A stretch of DNA of 64,000 nt from Reyranella soli. Its GTDB lineage: Bacteria > Pseudomonadota > Alphaproteobacteria > Reyranellales > Reyranellaceae. Within the stretch, counting starts at the first letter, position 1, and every line of letters starts with the position of its first letter. The position numbers and the translations under genes were made by a program. The stretch is taken from positions 1 through 64,000 of the forward strand of contig NZ_BKAJ01000037.1 in the NCBI RefSeq assembly GCF_007992495.1. Direction: 5' to 3'. This document shows positions 17,363 to 25,771 of this stretch, piece by piece. A model generated the notes under the pieces. That model searched no databases. It was given only the letters and a program-made list of their open reading frames with translations, and had not been told where the DNA came from.

Positions 17363-17477
17363 CGGGTGAAAGCGGATTGCTGGACACCTGTCCCGGACCA
17401 TCGAGATAAGCCACTCCCCTATCACAAGCTTCGCACGAGCTAGGTAGAACAGGGTTCCGATGATCGCAAGCGACCGG
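17363..17477 (+). repeat. 115-bp direct repeat, copy 2
   Basis: Gapless relative of 14806-14920. It again ends at an ATG-ATC-GCA-AGC-GAC frame, but here the frame leads into sequence unrelated to hemC. Confidence 0.88.
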
Positions 17478-17546
17478 CAAGCTGCAAAGGCATGCGACCG
17501 CACATTGCGGCGTCATTACGGCTTATCTCACCTACGGTCTAACGTA

Positions 17547-17678
17547 TCATCGCACCTTCGCGAACAACTGGCGCACGCGTTGCAGGAGGTGTGGCTGCGC
17601 CTCCGGTTGCCAATGACCAGAATAGACCTCGAGCAACGCCAGGGCGCCGACAATGGCCGCCAGATTGGTGAAGGCCAT
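17547..17678 (-). CDS. Small hypothetical protein with one hydrophobic segment
   Basis: 43 residues: an N-terminal hydrophobic stretch (MAFTNLAAIVGALALLEVY) and a basic, amphipathic C-terminus (LLQRVRQLFAKVR). It follows the next small frame by 3 bases (TAG-GCC-ATG). No homologue recognised. Coding status rests only on the membrane-like pattern and tandem arrangement. Confidence 0.35.
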   Translation of the reverse strand: MAFTNLAAIVGALALLEVYSGHWQPEAQPHLLQRVRQLFAKVR

Positions 17679-17681
17679 GGC

Positions 17682-17762
17682 CTATGCCTGGGGCCACCTG
17701 AGAATCCAGCCGAGAACGACAAGGACGAGCGCTACGACAATGAGAGCGACCAGGAACGTCAT
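17682..17762 (-). CDS. Very small putative single-pass membrane peptide
   Basis: 26 residues, MTFLVALIVVALVLVVLGWI then LRWPQA: almost entirely one transmembrane helix. GGGAAG lies about 11 bases upstream. Its stop is 3 bases from the next start, suggesting translational coupling. Could also be chance in high-GC DNA. Confidence 0.35.
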   Translation of the reverse strand: MTFLVALIVVALVLVVLGWILRWPQA

Positions 17763-17996
17763 TGGCTTCGCTTCCCGCGAGATGCGCGACGATTGGGGTG
17801 CAGGATGCTTCCCGCTGCCCTCGAATCCCACCAGGGGAAAGGCGCGAATCCGACGGCTCGGCTGCGCTGCGCATTACATCGCCGGGGGCATGCTTGCCGC
17901 CATCCCTCGCCGACGTCTCGAGCAAAAAATGACCACGCTCCCCCCGGGCGCCTAGATTGGAATCTTCAATTAGGGCGCCATTCTGCGTCGAGATCG

Positions 17997-18680
17997 ATGG
18001 TCGCCGTCCTGGCCCAATCTTTATGGCCGCGGGGCGACCGAGGGCTATCCACGGAAAGCGTCAGGCAAGAGAGCAGACGCGTCATCACAGGAGTCGTGTG
18101 CACGCTCGCCGTGGCAACCTGCCTCTCGGGGACCGAGGTGCGGGCCGAGACGGCCGGTACAGAACGGGTAGCCTGGAAGCTAGAACAGAATTCCACGCCG
18201 GCACGCTACGCCGTGGTCGAGCCGACGCGGACCAACCTCGACGTCGCCAGTGTCGTGCTGGCCTGCGAGAACGCCTCCGACCGGAATGTCCTGCAGCTTC
18301 AGCTCTATCCGACGAATGAGGGGCCACTCCTGCCCAAGGGCGCCAATCCTCCACAGCTGAAGACGGCCCCTCGGGCAGAAGTGGAGATCGACGGCAAGAT
18401 CTTTCCGGCCAGCCTGCTTTTCGGGGACGACCATGCGGTCCTCGCCGACGGCGAGGTGGGAGGTTTTGCTGGCCTGTCGGAGCCGCTTGTCGATGCCATG
18501 GCGAAGGGCAAGACCATGACCTTGCGTCTTGATCTCCTTGCCGAGCCTCCGGGAACAAAAGCCTCATTCGATGGTGCGGCGGTGATCGAGCTGCGGGCCA
18601 ATGGCGGCCGCGCGGCCATCGGGGCAATGCAGCAGTGCGTTTCGCCAATTAAGAATCGGACCGTGGGCCTGACGCGGTGA
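17997..18680 (+). CDS. Putative secreted protein at the head of the cco operon
   Basis: 227 residues from ATG 17997. A signal peptide is visible at about residues 22-47 (RRVITGVVCTLAVATCL, cleavage near EVRA/ETA); the preceding ~20 residues may be untranslated, but no better start codon is in frame. The mature part is about 180 residues with several beta-rich stretches (LDVASVVLACENASDRNVLQ; AEVEIDGKIFPASLLFGDD) and two or three cysteines. I do not recognise the family. The stop is 16 bases before ccoN, so it is probably cotranscribed with the oxidase and could act in the periplasm during its assembly. Confidence 0.7.
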   Translation: MVAVLAQSLWPRGDRGLSTESVRQESRRVITGVVCTLAVATCLSGTEVRAETAGTERVAWKLEQNSTPARYAVVEPTRTNLDVASVVLACENASDRNVLQLQLYPTNEGPLLPKGANPPQLKTAPRAEVEIDGKIFPASLLFGDDHAVLADGEVGGFAGLSEPLVDAMAKGKTMTLRLDLLAEPPGTKASFDGAAVIELRANGGRAAIGAMQQCVSPIKNRTVGLTR

Positions 18681-18696
18681 TGTGGGGAAAAGCCGG

Positions 18697-20361
18697 ATGG
18701 CGATGATCACACAGCTCACCAAGAGTGAACGCCAGCTCGCAATCGGTGTCCTTCTCCTCATCGCCTGCATTGGTCTCGCCTTCGCGGGTGCCGGCAAGGA
18801 CGATCCACTGGCCGTGCACGGCTTCCTGATCGTGGCGTCGGCCATTCTCGGCATCTTTGCCGTGATCTCCGGCTACTTTGCGCCCGAACCTGGCGAGGAT
18901 CGCTTCGGCAGCTACTACGACACGCCGAGCAAAGTCGGCCTCCTCATCGCCATGGGATGGGCCGCGTTCGGCTTCTTCATCGGTGATTGGGTGGCCTGGC
19001 AGCTCGCCTATCCCAGCCTCAACTTCGATGCCGGCTGGACGAGCTTCGGCCGGCTGCGTCCTGTCCATACTACCAGCGTCCTATTCGGCTTCGGCGGCAA
19101 TGCGCTGATCGCGACCTCCTTCTATGTCATGCAGCGCACCTCTCGTGCGCGGCTGCCCGATCAGCTCAGCCCGTTGTTTGTTCTGTTCGGCTACAACCTC
19201 TTCTGCCTGCTCGCCGTCACCGGTTACATGATGGGGGTGACCCAGTCGAAGGAATACGCCGAGCCTGAGTGGTACGCCGACATCTGGTTGGTCATCGTGT
19301 GGGTGACCTACTTCGTCGTCTATTTGCGCACGCTGGCGCGGCGCAAGGAACCGCACATCTACGTCGCCAACTGGTACTACATGGCATTCATCCTGGTCAT
19401 GGCGATGCTGCACATCGTCAACAACCTCGCGGTCCCCATAAGCTTCGGCAGCGCCAAGAGCTACTCGCTATTCTCGGGCGTGCAGGATGCGATGACACAA
19501 TGGTGGTACGGCCACAACGCCGTCGCCTTCTTCCTGACGGCGGGCTTCCTCGGCATGATGTACTATTTCATGCCCAAGCGCGCCGGTCGGCCGCTCTATT
19601 CCTACCGCATGTCGATCATCAGCTTCTGGGGAATCACATTCCTCTACATGTGGGTGGGCTCGCACCACCTGCACTGGACCGCGCTGCCGCAGTGGGTGCA
19701 GACGCTGGGCATGACCTTCTCGATTATACTGCTCGTGCCATCTTGGACCGCGGCCGCCAACGCGCTGCTCACGTTGAACGGCGCCTGGCATAAGGTACGC
19801 GAGGACGCGACGCTGCGCTTCATGATGGTTGCCGCCGTATTCTACGGGCTCACCACCTTCGAGGGCTCGTTCATGGCGATCCGTTCGGTGAACTCGCTGT
19901 CGCACTATACCGACTGGACGATCGGGCACGTGCATGCCGGCGCGCTGGGCTGGGTGGCGATGATCACCTTCGGCTCGATCTACGCTTGCATACCCTGGCT
20001 GTGGAAGCGCGAGACCATGTACTCGCCGCGGCTGGTCGAGGTGCATTTCTGGTTAGCGCTGGCCGGCGCCGTCGTCTACGTGCTGGCGATGTGGAACTCC
20101 GGCATCATTCAGGGGCTGATGTGGCGGACCTACAATGCCAGCGGCACGCTCGCCTATTCCTTCGTCGAGTCGCTGGTAGCGATGCATCCCTACTACATCG
20201 CCCGGGCCTCCGGCGGATTGCTGTTCCTGATCGGCGCGCTGGTCGGTTGCTACAACGTGTGGATGACCGTGCGCGCGCCGCGGCCGGCCGAAGAGGGGCT
20301 TGTCGGCGACGTGCCCGAGCCGACGGCCACGGGCCAGTCCGGCCAGCAGCCGGCGGAGTGA
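18697..20361 (+). CDS. ccoN: cbb3-type cytochrome c oxidase subunit I (CcoN/FixN)
   Basis: 554 residues, 14-16 transmembrane segments. Catalytic subunit carrying low-spin heme b, high-spin heme b3 and CuB; reduces oxygen at low tension. Visible ligand regions: low-spin heme His in RPVHTTSVLFGFGGNA, CuB His in WWYGHNAVAFFLT and the His pair in GSHHLHWTALPQW, heme b3/b His in DWTIGHVHAGALGWVAM. ATG 18697 chosen over 18682 because GGGGAAA lies at the right distance. The first ~75 residues are an N-terminal extension with two extra hydrophobic segments. First oxidase gene of ccoNOQP. Confidence 0.96.
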   Translation: MAMITQLTKSERQLAIGVLLLIACIGLAFAGAGKDDPLAVHGFLIVASAILGIFAVISGYFAPEPGEDRFGSYYDTPSKVGLLIAMGWAAFGFFIGDWVAWQLAYPSLNFDAGWTSFGRLRPVHTTSVLFGFGGNALIATSFYVMQRTSRARLPDQLSPLFVLFGYNLFCLLAVTGYMMGVTQSKEYAEPEWYADIWLVIVWVTYFVVYLRTLARRKEPHIYVANWYYMAFILVMAMLHIVNNLAVPISFGSAKSYSLFSGVQDAMTQWWYGHNAVAFFLTAGFLGMMYYFMPKRAGRPLYSYRMSIISFWGITFLYMWVGSHHLHWTALPQWVQTLGMTFSIILLVPSWTAAANALLTLNGAWHKVREDATLRFMMVAAVFYGLTTFEGSFMAIRSVNSLSHYTDWTIGHVHAGALGWVAMITFGSIYACIPWLWKRETMYSPRLVEVHFWLALAGAVVYVLAMWNSGIIQGLMWRTYNASGTLAYSFVESLVAMHPYYIARASGGLLFLIGALVGCYNVWMTVRAPRPAEEGLVGDVPEPTATGQSGQQPAE

Positions 20362-20364
20362 GCC

Positions 20365-21096
20365 ATGTTCGGACTTCATTACTGGTTGGAAAGCAAGACG
20401 GTCGGCTTCGCGCTCTGCATCATCATCGTCGCCAGCATCGGCGGCGTGGTCGAGATCGCGCCGCTCTTCACCATTCACCAGACGGTCGAGGACTCGCCCG
20501 AAATGCGGGTCTACACGCCGCTCGAGCAAGCCGGCCGCAACATCTATGTCCGCGAAGGCTGCTACGCCTGCCACTCGCAGATGATCCGGACCTTGCGCGA
20601 CGAGGTCGAGCGATATGGTCCTTATTCGCTCGCGGTCGAATCCAAGTACGACCATCCCATGCTGTGGGGCTCCAAGCGCACCGGGCCCGACCTCGCGCGC
20701 GTGGGCGGCAAATACTCCGACGAATGGCACGTCGCGCATCTGGTCAATCCGCGCGATGTCGTCCCGGAATCAGTGATGCCTGCATACGCCCGCCTGCTGC
20801 GCAACGAGCTGCGCACCGACGATCTCGCCAGCCATCTCAAGGCCCTTCGCGCCGTGGGCGTGCCCTACACCGACGACATGATCGCCAACGCGCGCGCCGA
20901 CGCCTACGGCCAGGTGTCGCCGGACAGCCCGCTCGCGGAAGGGGTCAGCAAGCGCTACGGCGACGCGACGACGGTGCGCGTGTTCGACCGTAATCCGGAC
21001 CAGCTCACGGAAATGGACGCGCTGGTCGCCTACCTGCAGATCCTCGGTCGGCTGACCGACGCGGCCCACAAATCCACGGCGCAAGCGGGCGAATGA
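20365..21096 (+). CDS. ccoO: cbb3 oxidase subunit II, monoheme cytochrome c (CcoO/FixO)
   Basis: 243 residues. An N-terminal membrane anchor (VGFALCIIIVASIGGVVEIA) and a periplasmic cytochrome c domain with heme site GCYACHSQ and axial Met in VPESVMPAYARL. Transfers electrons from CcoP to CcoN; its heme depends on the Ccm proteins encoded 8 kb upstream. Starts 3 bases after ccoN. Confidence 0.96.
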   Translation: MFGLHYWLESKTVGFALCIIIVASIGGVVEIAPLFTIHQTVEDSPEMRVYTPLEQAGRNIYVREGCYACHSQMIRTLRDEVERYGPYSLAVESKYDHPMLWGSKRTGPDLARVGGKYSDEWHVAHLVNPRDVVPESVMPAYARLLRNELRTDDLASHLKALRAVGVPYTDDMIANARADAYGQVSPDSPLAEGVSKRYGDATTVRVFDRNPDQLTEMDALVAYLQILGRLTDAAHKSTAQAGE

Positions 21097-21097
21097 C

Positions 21098-21262
21098 ATG
21101 GCACACGAAGACCTCGTCTGGTTGGCGCAATCGTTCGGCCTGTTCTACCTGATCGGCCTGTCGGTGATCGTGCTGGTGCACGTCTACTGGCCGTCGAACA
21201 AGAAGCGCTTCGAGCGGGCCGCGGCGGCAATCCTCGAGGCTGAGGACAGGCCATGTCGCTAG
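21098..21262 (+). CDS. ccoQ: cbb3 oxidase small subunit CcoQ (FixQ)
   Basis: 54 residues: one transmembrane helix (SFGLFYLIGLSVIVLVHVYW) followed by SNKKRFERAAAAIL, the typical CcoQ end. It stabilises the oxidase complex in family members. Starts 1 base after the ccoO stop and overlaps ccoP by 10 bases. Confidence 0.9.
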   Translation: MAHEDLVWLAQSFGLFYLIGLSVIVLVHVYWPSNKKRFERAAAAILEAEDRPCR

Positions 21263-22125
21263 AACGCGATCCGAAGACAGGCTGGCTCACCACCGGACAC
21301 GAGTGGAACGGTCTCACCGAGCTCAATACACCCCTTCCGCGTCTGGTGTCCCTGTTCCTGGCGCTGGCCGTGCTCTTCTCGGTCGGCTGCTGGGTGCTGA
21401 TGCCGGCCTGGCCGGTGGGCACGACCTATACCAAGGGCCTGCTGGGGTTGGACGATCGCACCGAGCTGACGGAGTCGGTGAAGCAGGCGACGACAGATCG
21501 CACGACGTGGACCGACCAGATCGCCACGAGAAGCTTCGCCGAGATCGAGGCTGAGCCGCGCGTGATGACAGCGGTGCGCCAGACCGGCCCCGTGCTGTTC
21601 GGCGACAATTGCGCCGCTTGCCATGGACGCGACGCCAAGGGCGGCAAGGGCTTCCCCGATCTGCGGACAACGTCGTGGCTATGGGGCGGCTCGCCCGAGG
21701 CGATCGCGGAAACCATTCGGGTCGGCATCAACTCGGCGCATCCCGAGAGCCGGAACTCGCAGATGCCGGCGTTTGGGCGCGACCAGATCCTGCAACGCAC
21801 CGACATCGAGAACGTGGTTGCCTACGTGCTCAGCCTCAGCGACCCCAAGGAGAAGCCTGTGGTCGGCAATGCCGAAGCTGGCAAGGCCGTGTTCACGGCG
21901 AACTGCGTCGTCTGTCACGGGTCCGAGGCCAAGGGCACGGCGGACGTCGGCGCGCCGAACCTCACCGACAGTTTCTGGATGTATGGCGGTGACGGGACCT
22001 CGATCTACAACACGGTCTGGGGTGGCCGGCAGGGGCACATGCCGACCTGGGAAAGCCGGCTGTCGCCTGTCGACCGCAAAATCCTCGCCCTCTATCTCGT
22101 CGATCTCGGGAAACTGCGGCCATGA
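21253..22125 (+). CDS. ccoP: cbb3 oxidase subunit III, diheme cytochrome c (CcoP/FixP)
   Basis: 290 residues. A conserved N-terminus (DGIEEL-type region here LERDPKTGWLTTGHEWNGLTELNTPLPR), one membrane helix, and two cytochrome c domains with CAACH (~residue 118) and CVVCH (~residue 215), each followed by its axial Met region (SQMPAFG; GHMPTW). Receives electrons from a soluble or membrane cytochrome c. Its stop overlaps the next start (ATGA). Confidence 0.96.
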   Translation: MSLERDPKTGWLTTGHEWNGLTELNTPLPRLVSLFLALAVLFSVGCWVLMPAWPVGTTYTKGLLGLDDRTELTESVKQATTDRTTWTDQIATRSFAEIEAEPRVMTAVRQTGPVLFGDNCAACHGRDAKGGKGFPDLRTTSWLWGGSPEAIAETIRVGINSAHPESRNSQMPAFGRDQILQRTDIENVVAYVLSLSDPKEKPVVGNAEAGKAVFTANCVVCHGSEAKGTADVGAPNLTDSFWMYGGDGTSIYNTVWGGRQGHMPTWESRLSPVDRKILALYLVDLGKLRP

Positions 22126-22328
22126 GCATTAACCTATCGACGAAAGCCGTTGTCGTCATGGTCGTGGCTGGCCTTGTCGCTCTCGTCCTGGCGGCAAATG
22201 GTCACCTCGTCTACGTGGCCGTGATCACGCAACCCGACTGCGTCGCTCATCTCAAACGGGCCGACGTCGGCCATAGCGGATCGTACCGCGCGGCGAAGTC
22301 CGCCTGTTCGCCCGGAGGCACATCATGA
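22122..22328 (+). CDS. Small membrane protein of the cco operon
   Basis: 68 residues with one helix (VVVMVVAGLVALVLAANGHL) and the segment LVYVAVITQPDCVAHLK, which I recall from unnamed small proteins near alphaproteobacterial cbb3 or cytochrome genes. It overlaps ccoP and the next gene by 4 bases each. It sits where ccoG or ccoH would be expected but resembles neither. Periplasmic Cys and His could bind metal, which is speculation. Confidence 0.75.
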   Translation: MSINLSTKAVVVMVVAGLVALVLAANGHLVYVAVITQPDCVAHLKRADVGHSGSYRAAKSACSPGGTS

Positions 22329-23107
22329 CGCCGACGATTCCTGCGGTGGTTCCGCCTCTGCCACACGAAAACCCTTTCAAGCGGCGATACGCGGCCACAG
22401 TGTCGTTTCAGTGGCTGGCGGCCGGATGGCGCGACCTGCTTACCAAGCCCGTGCCCAGCCTGATCTACGGCCTTGTAGTGTTCGCCGTGTCCGCGATCAT
22501 CGTCGTCGGCCTGTTCACCTTCGATCTGGACTACATCCTTTTACCCGCCTTTGCCGGCTTCATGGTCGTGGGACCGGTGCTTGCCATCGGGCTCTATGAG
22601 AAGAGCCGGCGCCTGGCGGCAGGTACACCGGTCACCCTCGGCAGTATGCTGAGGCCGCACGCGGTATCGATGGGACAGATCCTGTTCATAGGAGTCCTGT
22701 TGTGCCTGGTCATGCTGCTGTGGATGCGCGCGGCGGTGATCCTCTGTGCTCTGTTCTTTGGCCTGTTGCCGTTTCCGGGTCTGGCGCAGATCGCGCATGT
22801 CCTTTTCACCACGCCGACCGGCTGGGCGCTGCTGATTGTCGGCACCGCGGTCGGTGCGCTGTTCGCCGCCTTTTCCTTCGCTATCAGCGCATTCTCCATA
22901 CCCATGCTGCTCGAGAAGCGGATGGACGCCCTGACGGCGATGGGGACCAGCATGGCGCTGGTCTGGAACAATCTGCCGGTCATGCTGACGTGGGGTGCGA
23001 TTGTTCTTTCTCTCTTCCTGCTGAGCTTGGCCACCGGCCTGTTGGGCCTGATCGTTGTGTTTCCTTTGCTGGGACACGGAACCTGGCATGCTCACCGCGC
23101 CATCTAG
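22325..23107 (+). CDS. DUF2189 integral membrane protein
   Basis: 260 residues. The family opening is clear: W-L-x-x-GWRDL and PVPSLIYGLVVFAVSA, then VVGPVLAIGLYEKSRRLAAG, TMTSM-type region and SAFSIPMLLEKRMDALTAM, with six transmembrane segments. DUF2189 proteins have no assigned reaction; they recur beside cbb3 or cytochrome genes. It overlaps the small gene before it (4 bases) and ccoI after it (20 bases), so it is firmly part of the cco operon and probably serves oxidase assembly. Confidence 0.88.
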   Translation: MTPTIPAVVPPLPHENPFKRRYAATVSFQWLAAGWRDLLTKPVPSLIYGLVVFAVSAIIVVGLFTFDLDYILLPAFAGFMVVGPVLAIGLYEKSRRLAAGTPVTLGSMLRPHAVSMGQILFIGVLLCLVMLLWMRAAVILCALFFGLLPFPGLAQIAHVLFTTPTGWALLIVGTAVGALFAAFSFAISAFSIPMLLEKRMDALTAMGTSMALVWNNLPVMLTWGAIVLSLFLLSLATGLLGLIVVFPLLGHGTWHAHRAI

Positions 23108-25310
23108 CCCCACCGACGAACTGCTGCTGGCAAGCCGCATCCTCGGGTCGGGTCTGCGACAGAGCGAGCTAAGTGTCCCAACGATCCACTGCGGCGGCTG
23201 CGTGCAACGGATCGAGCGCGTGCTGTCCGATCTGCCGCAGGTCGAGCGCGCACGTGTCAACCTGTCGACCAAGCGCGTCAGCGTCACATGGCGTGGCGAG
23301 GGTCCCCCGCCACTGATCTCGACCCTGAACGACGCAGGGTTCGCGGCCCACATCCACGATTTCGCCATCGAGGAGAAAGACGGCGGCCTGCGCCAGCTTG
23401 TGCGCGCGCTGGCTGTGGCCGGCTTCGCCTCCGGCAACATCATGATGCTATCGGTCGCGGTATGGTCCGGTGCTGATCCTGCGTCGCGCGACACGTTCCA
23501 CTGGCTGTCGGCTGCAATTGCCCTGCCAAGTCTGGCCTATTGTGGTCGCATCTTCTTCCGCTCGGCTTGGCAGGCCCTGAGACATGGTCGGACCAACATG
23601 GATGTTCCGATCTCGATCGGCGTTCTGCTGGCCTTCGGCCTCAGCTTCTACGACACGCTCCATCACGGGGCCCACGCCTATTTCGATGCCGCGATCTCGC
23701 TGCTGTTCTTCCTCCTGGTCGGCCGCACCCTCGATCACCTGATGCGCGAACGAGCGCGCACTGCCGTTAAGGGTCTGGCCCGTCTGGCTGCGCGTGGCGC
23801 CACAGTGCTGCTGCCTGACGGATCGCAGCGCTTTTTGCCTGTGGCCGACGTCCGGCCCGGCATGACCGTTCTGCTGGCTCCCGGCGACCGCGTGCCGGTC
23901 GATGCGCAGGTTCTGGCGGGCTGCTCGGAGCTCGACGTCTCGCTGGCATCGGGGGAGAGCCTTCCCCAACCCGTGGGTGCAGGGCATCGGCTGCAGGCGG
24001 GCGCGCTCAACCTCACCGGCGCCTTGACTCTGCGAGCGACGGCGGCCGCGCACGAATCTTTCCTGGCTGAAATGACGCGCATGATGGAGATGGCCGAAGC
24101 CGGGCGCACGGCCTATCGCCGCATCGCCGATCGTGCCGCAAGGCTGTATGCGCCTGCAGTCCATCTCACGGCGCTGCTGACGTTCGGCGGCTGGCTGTTG
24201 GCGACGGGCGATTTACATCAGGCCGTGACCGTCGCCATCGCCGTTCTCATCATCACCTGTCCGTGCGCGCTGGGGCTCGCTGTTCCCATGGTCCAGGTGG
24301 TCGCGGCCCGGCACCTCTTCCAAAACGGCATCATGGTCAAAGACGGCGGCGGGCTGGAGCGTCTCGCCGAGGTCGATCACGTCGTCTTCGACAAGACCGG
24401 CACACTCACCAAGAGTGCGCCGAGATTGGCGGAGTCCGAGGCCACGGCACCCGACTTGCTTGCGATCGCGGCCGCCATGGCAACGTGCTCGCGTCATCCC
24501 TATTCGCAGGCCATCGTAGCCACCGCGCGGGCGCGCGACGTTCCGATCGCTACATTGGGCGAGCTCCATGAGTACCCCGGGTTTGGCCTCGAGGCGCGCA
24601 TCGACGGCAAGACCTATCGCCTAGGCCGGACCGACTGGGCGCTGCCCGACGCCAGCCCCCGCGACGGTGTCGTTTTGTCCGAAGGCGGTTCCCTGCTTGG
24701 GCGCTTTTGCTTCGAGGAGGAACTGCGTGCCGACGGGCCCGAGGCAGTGGCAGCCCTGGCGGCAAGGGGCATCCGTGCCGAGATACTGTCCGGCGACCAA
24801 GAGGGAACGGTGCGTCGGCTCGCTTCGCTGCTGGGCCTTGCCTATCGCGCCGGCGTCTCGCCGGCAGACAAAGTGGCCTATATCTCCTCGCTGGCGCGGA
24901 CCGGGCGAAAGGTCCTGATGGTCGGCGATGGTCTCAATGACGGTCCGGCGCTGGCGACGGCCCATGTCTCCATGGCGCCTGCGGGCGCAACCGACGTCGG
25001 ACGCAACGCGGCCGATATCGTCTTCCTGAACGACAGCCTGCACGCCGTACCCGAAGCCATCGACACCGCCTGCAAGGCAAGGGACCTCATCCGGCAAAAC
25101 CTCATTCTCGCTGTCGGCTACAATGCGCTCGCCATGCCAATTGCCATTCTTGGCTTGGTGACGCCTTTGATTGCAGCCATTGCCATGTCGCTTTCGTCCA
25201 TTGCAGTAGTCGGCAATGCTCTGCGTCTCGGCAAGCGGCGATCCGAAGGGGCGGCATCAAAGGGTGATGTACTTACCGCGGTGCGGCCAGCCGTAGGGGC
25301 GGCGCGATGA
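23088..25310 (+). CDS. ccoI: Copper-translocating P-type ATPase CcoI (FixI)
   Basis: 740 residues from ATG 23088 (an in-frame start 33 bases earlier lies inside DUF2189). N-terminal metal-binding domain with HCGGC (Cys ~35/38), transmembrane CPC motif in TCPCALGLAVP (~391), phosphorylation site DKTGTLT (~434), hinge GDGLNDGPAL (~612), and HP motif SRHPYS. The actuator loop reads ASGES where TGES is usual. Supplies copper to the CuB site of the cbb3 oxidase in homologous systems. Stop overlaps the ccoS start (ATGA). Confidence 0.95.
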   Translation: MLTAPSSPTDELLLASRILGSGLRQSELSVPTIHCGGCVQRIERVLSDLPQVERARVNLSTKRVSVTWRGEGPPPLISTLNDAGFAAHIHDFAIEEKDGGLRQLVRALAVAGFASGNIMMLSVAVWSGADPASRDTFHWLSAAIALPSLAYCGRIFFRSAWQALRHGRTNMDVPISIGVLLAFGLSFYDTLHHGAHAYFDAAISLLFFLLVGRTLDHLMRERARTAVKGLARLAARGATVLLPDGSQRFLPVADVRPGMTVLLAPGDRVPVDAQVLAGCSELDVSLASGESLPQPVGAGHRLQAGALNLTGALTLRATAAAHESFLAEMTRMMEMAEAGRTAYRRIADRAARLYAPAVHLTALLTFGGWLLATGDLHQAVTVAIAVLIITCPCALGLAVPMVQVVAARHLFQNGIMVKDGGGLERLAEVDHVVFDKTGTLTKSAPRLAESEATAPDLLAIAAAMATCSRHPYSQAIVATARARDVPIATLGELHEYPGFGLEARIDGKTYRLGRTDWALPDASPRDGVVLSEGGSLLGRFCFEEELRADGPEAVAALAARGIRAEILSGDQEGTVRRLASLLGLAYRAGVSPADKVAYISSLARTGRKVLMVGDGLNDGPALATAHVSMAPAGATDVGRNAADIVFLNDSLHAVPEAIDTACKARDLIRQNLILAVGYNALAMPIAILGLVTPLIAAIAMSLSSIAVVGNALRLGKRRSEGAASKGDVLTAVRPAVGAAR

Positions 25311-25483
25311 AGGATTTCTTGTATCTCATTCCAGTTGCGCTGGCCCTCGGCGCCGCAGGCCTCTCGGCTTTCCTGTGGTCGCTTCGCAGCGGGCAATACG
25401 ACGATCTCGACGGAGCCGCCGAGCGCATCCTGTTCGATGATGACGTGCCAATGAAGGCCAACCCACCGAGACGCGACCGATGA
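25307..25483 (+). CDS. ccoS: cbb3 oxidase maturation protein CcoS (FixS)
   Basis: 58 residues: an N-terminal helix (LYLIPVALALGAAGLSAFLW) followed by the CcoS signature SLRSGQYDDLDGAAERILFD. Needed for cofactor insertion into CcoN in studied bacteria. Starts at the ATG overlapping the ccoI stop. Confidence 0.92.
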   Translation: MKDFLYLIPVALALGAAGLSAFLWSLRSGQYDDLDGAAERILFDDDVPMKANPPRRDR

Positions 25484-25752
25484 TGCTGAAGCTGCGCGCC
25501 AGCATCGCCCCCTCGAGAAGGACGCCACGGGCGGCCGGGATCATCGTCGTGCTTTCGATCGTCGGCATCCTCGTGCTCTCGCTGTGGTATCTCGCCCAGC
25601 CGCTGCCGCTCCTTGTCCAAGGCGAGGCTGACGCAACCCTCATCGACCTCGCAGCACAAGTCGACGGCAATCGGGGTGAAAATGTTCAATCGGGCCAGAG
25701 GAGCGGACCTGCACGACGCACTAGCTCGACCGCCAATCCTGTGCAGGGGTAG
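25480..25752 (+). pseudogene. HlyD-type membrane fusion protein, N-terminal relic
   Basis: 90 codons starting on the ccoS stop. Residues ~20-60 (LSIVGILVLSLWYLAQPLPL, LVQGEADATLIDLAAQVDG) are the anchor and first beta segment of HlyD/EmrA-like adaptors. After RGENVQSGQ the sequence loses homology and stops; the ~270-residue remainder is absent. A deletion or frameshift has ended the gene. Confidence 0.65.
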
Positions 25753-25771
25753 GGTCCACCAGGAGAAATCG

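Noticed and set aside
17460..17996. Extension of the secreted-protein frame back to 17460
   Set aside because: The extra ~180 residues look like non-coding translation, begin inside the 115-bp repeat, and precede an internal signal peptide.
17880..17996. FNR/FixK box (TTGAT-N4-ATCAA) upstream of the cco operon
   Set aside because: Expected for cbb3 operons, but no acceptable match was found here or upstream of ccmC.
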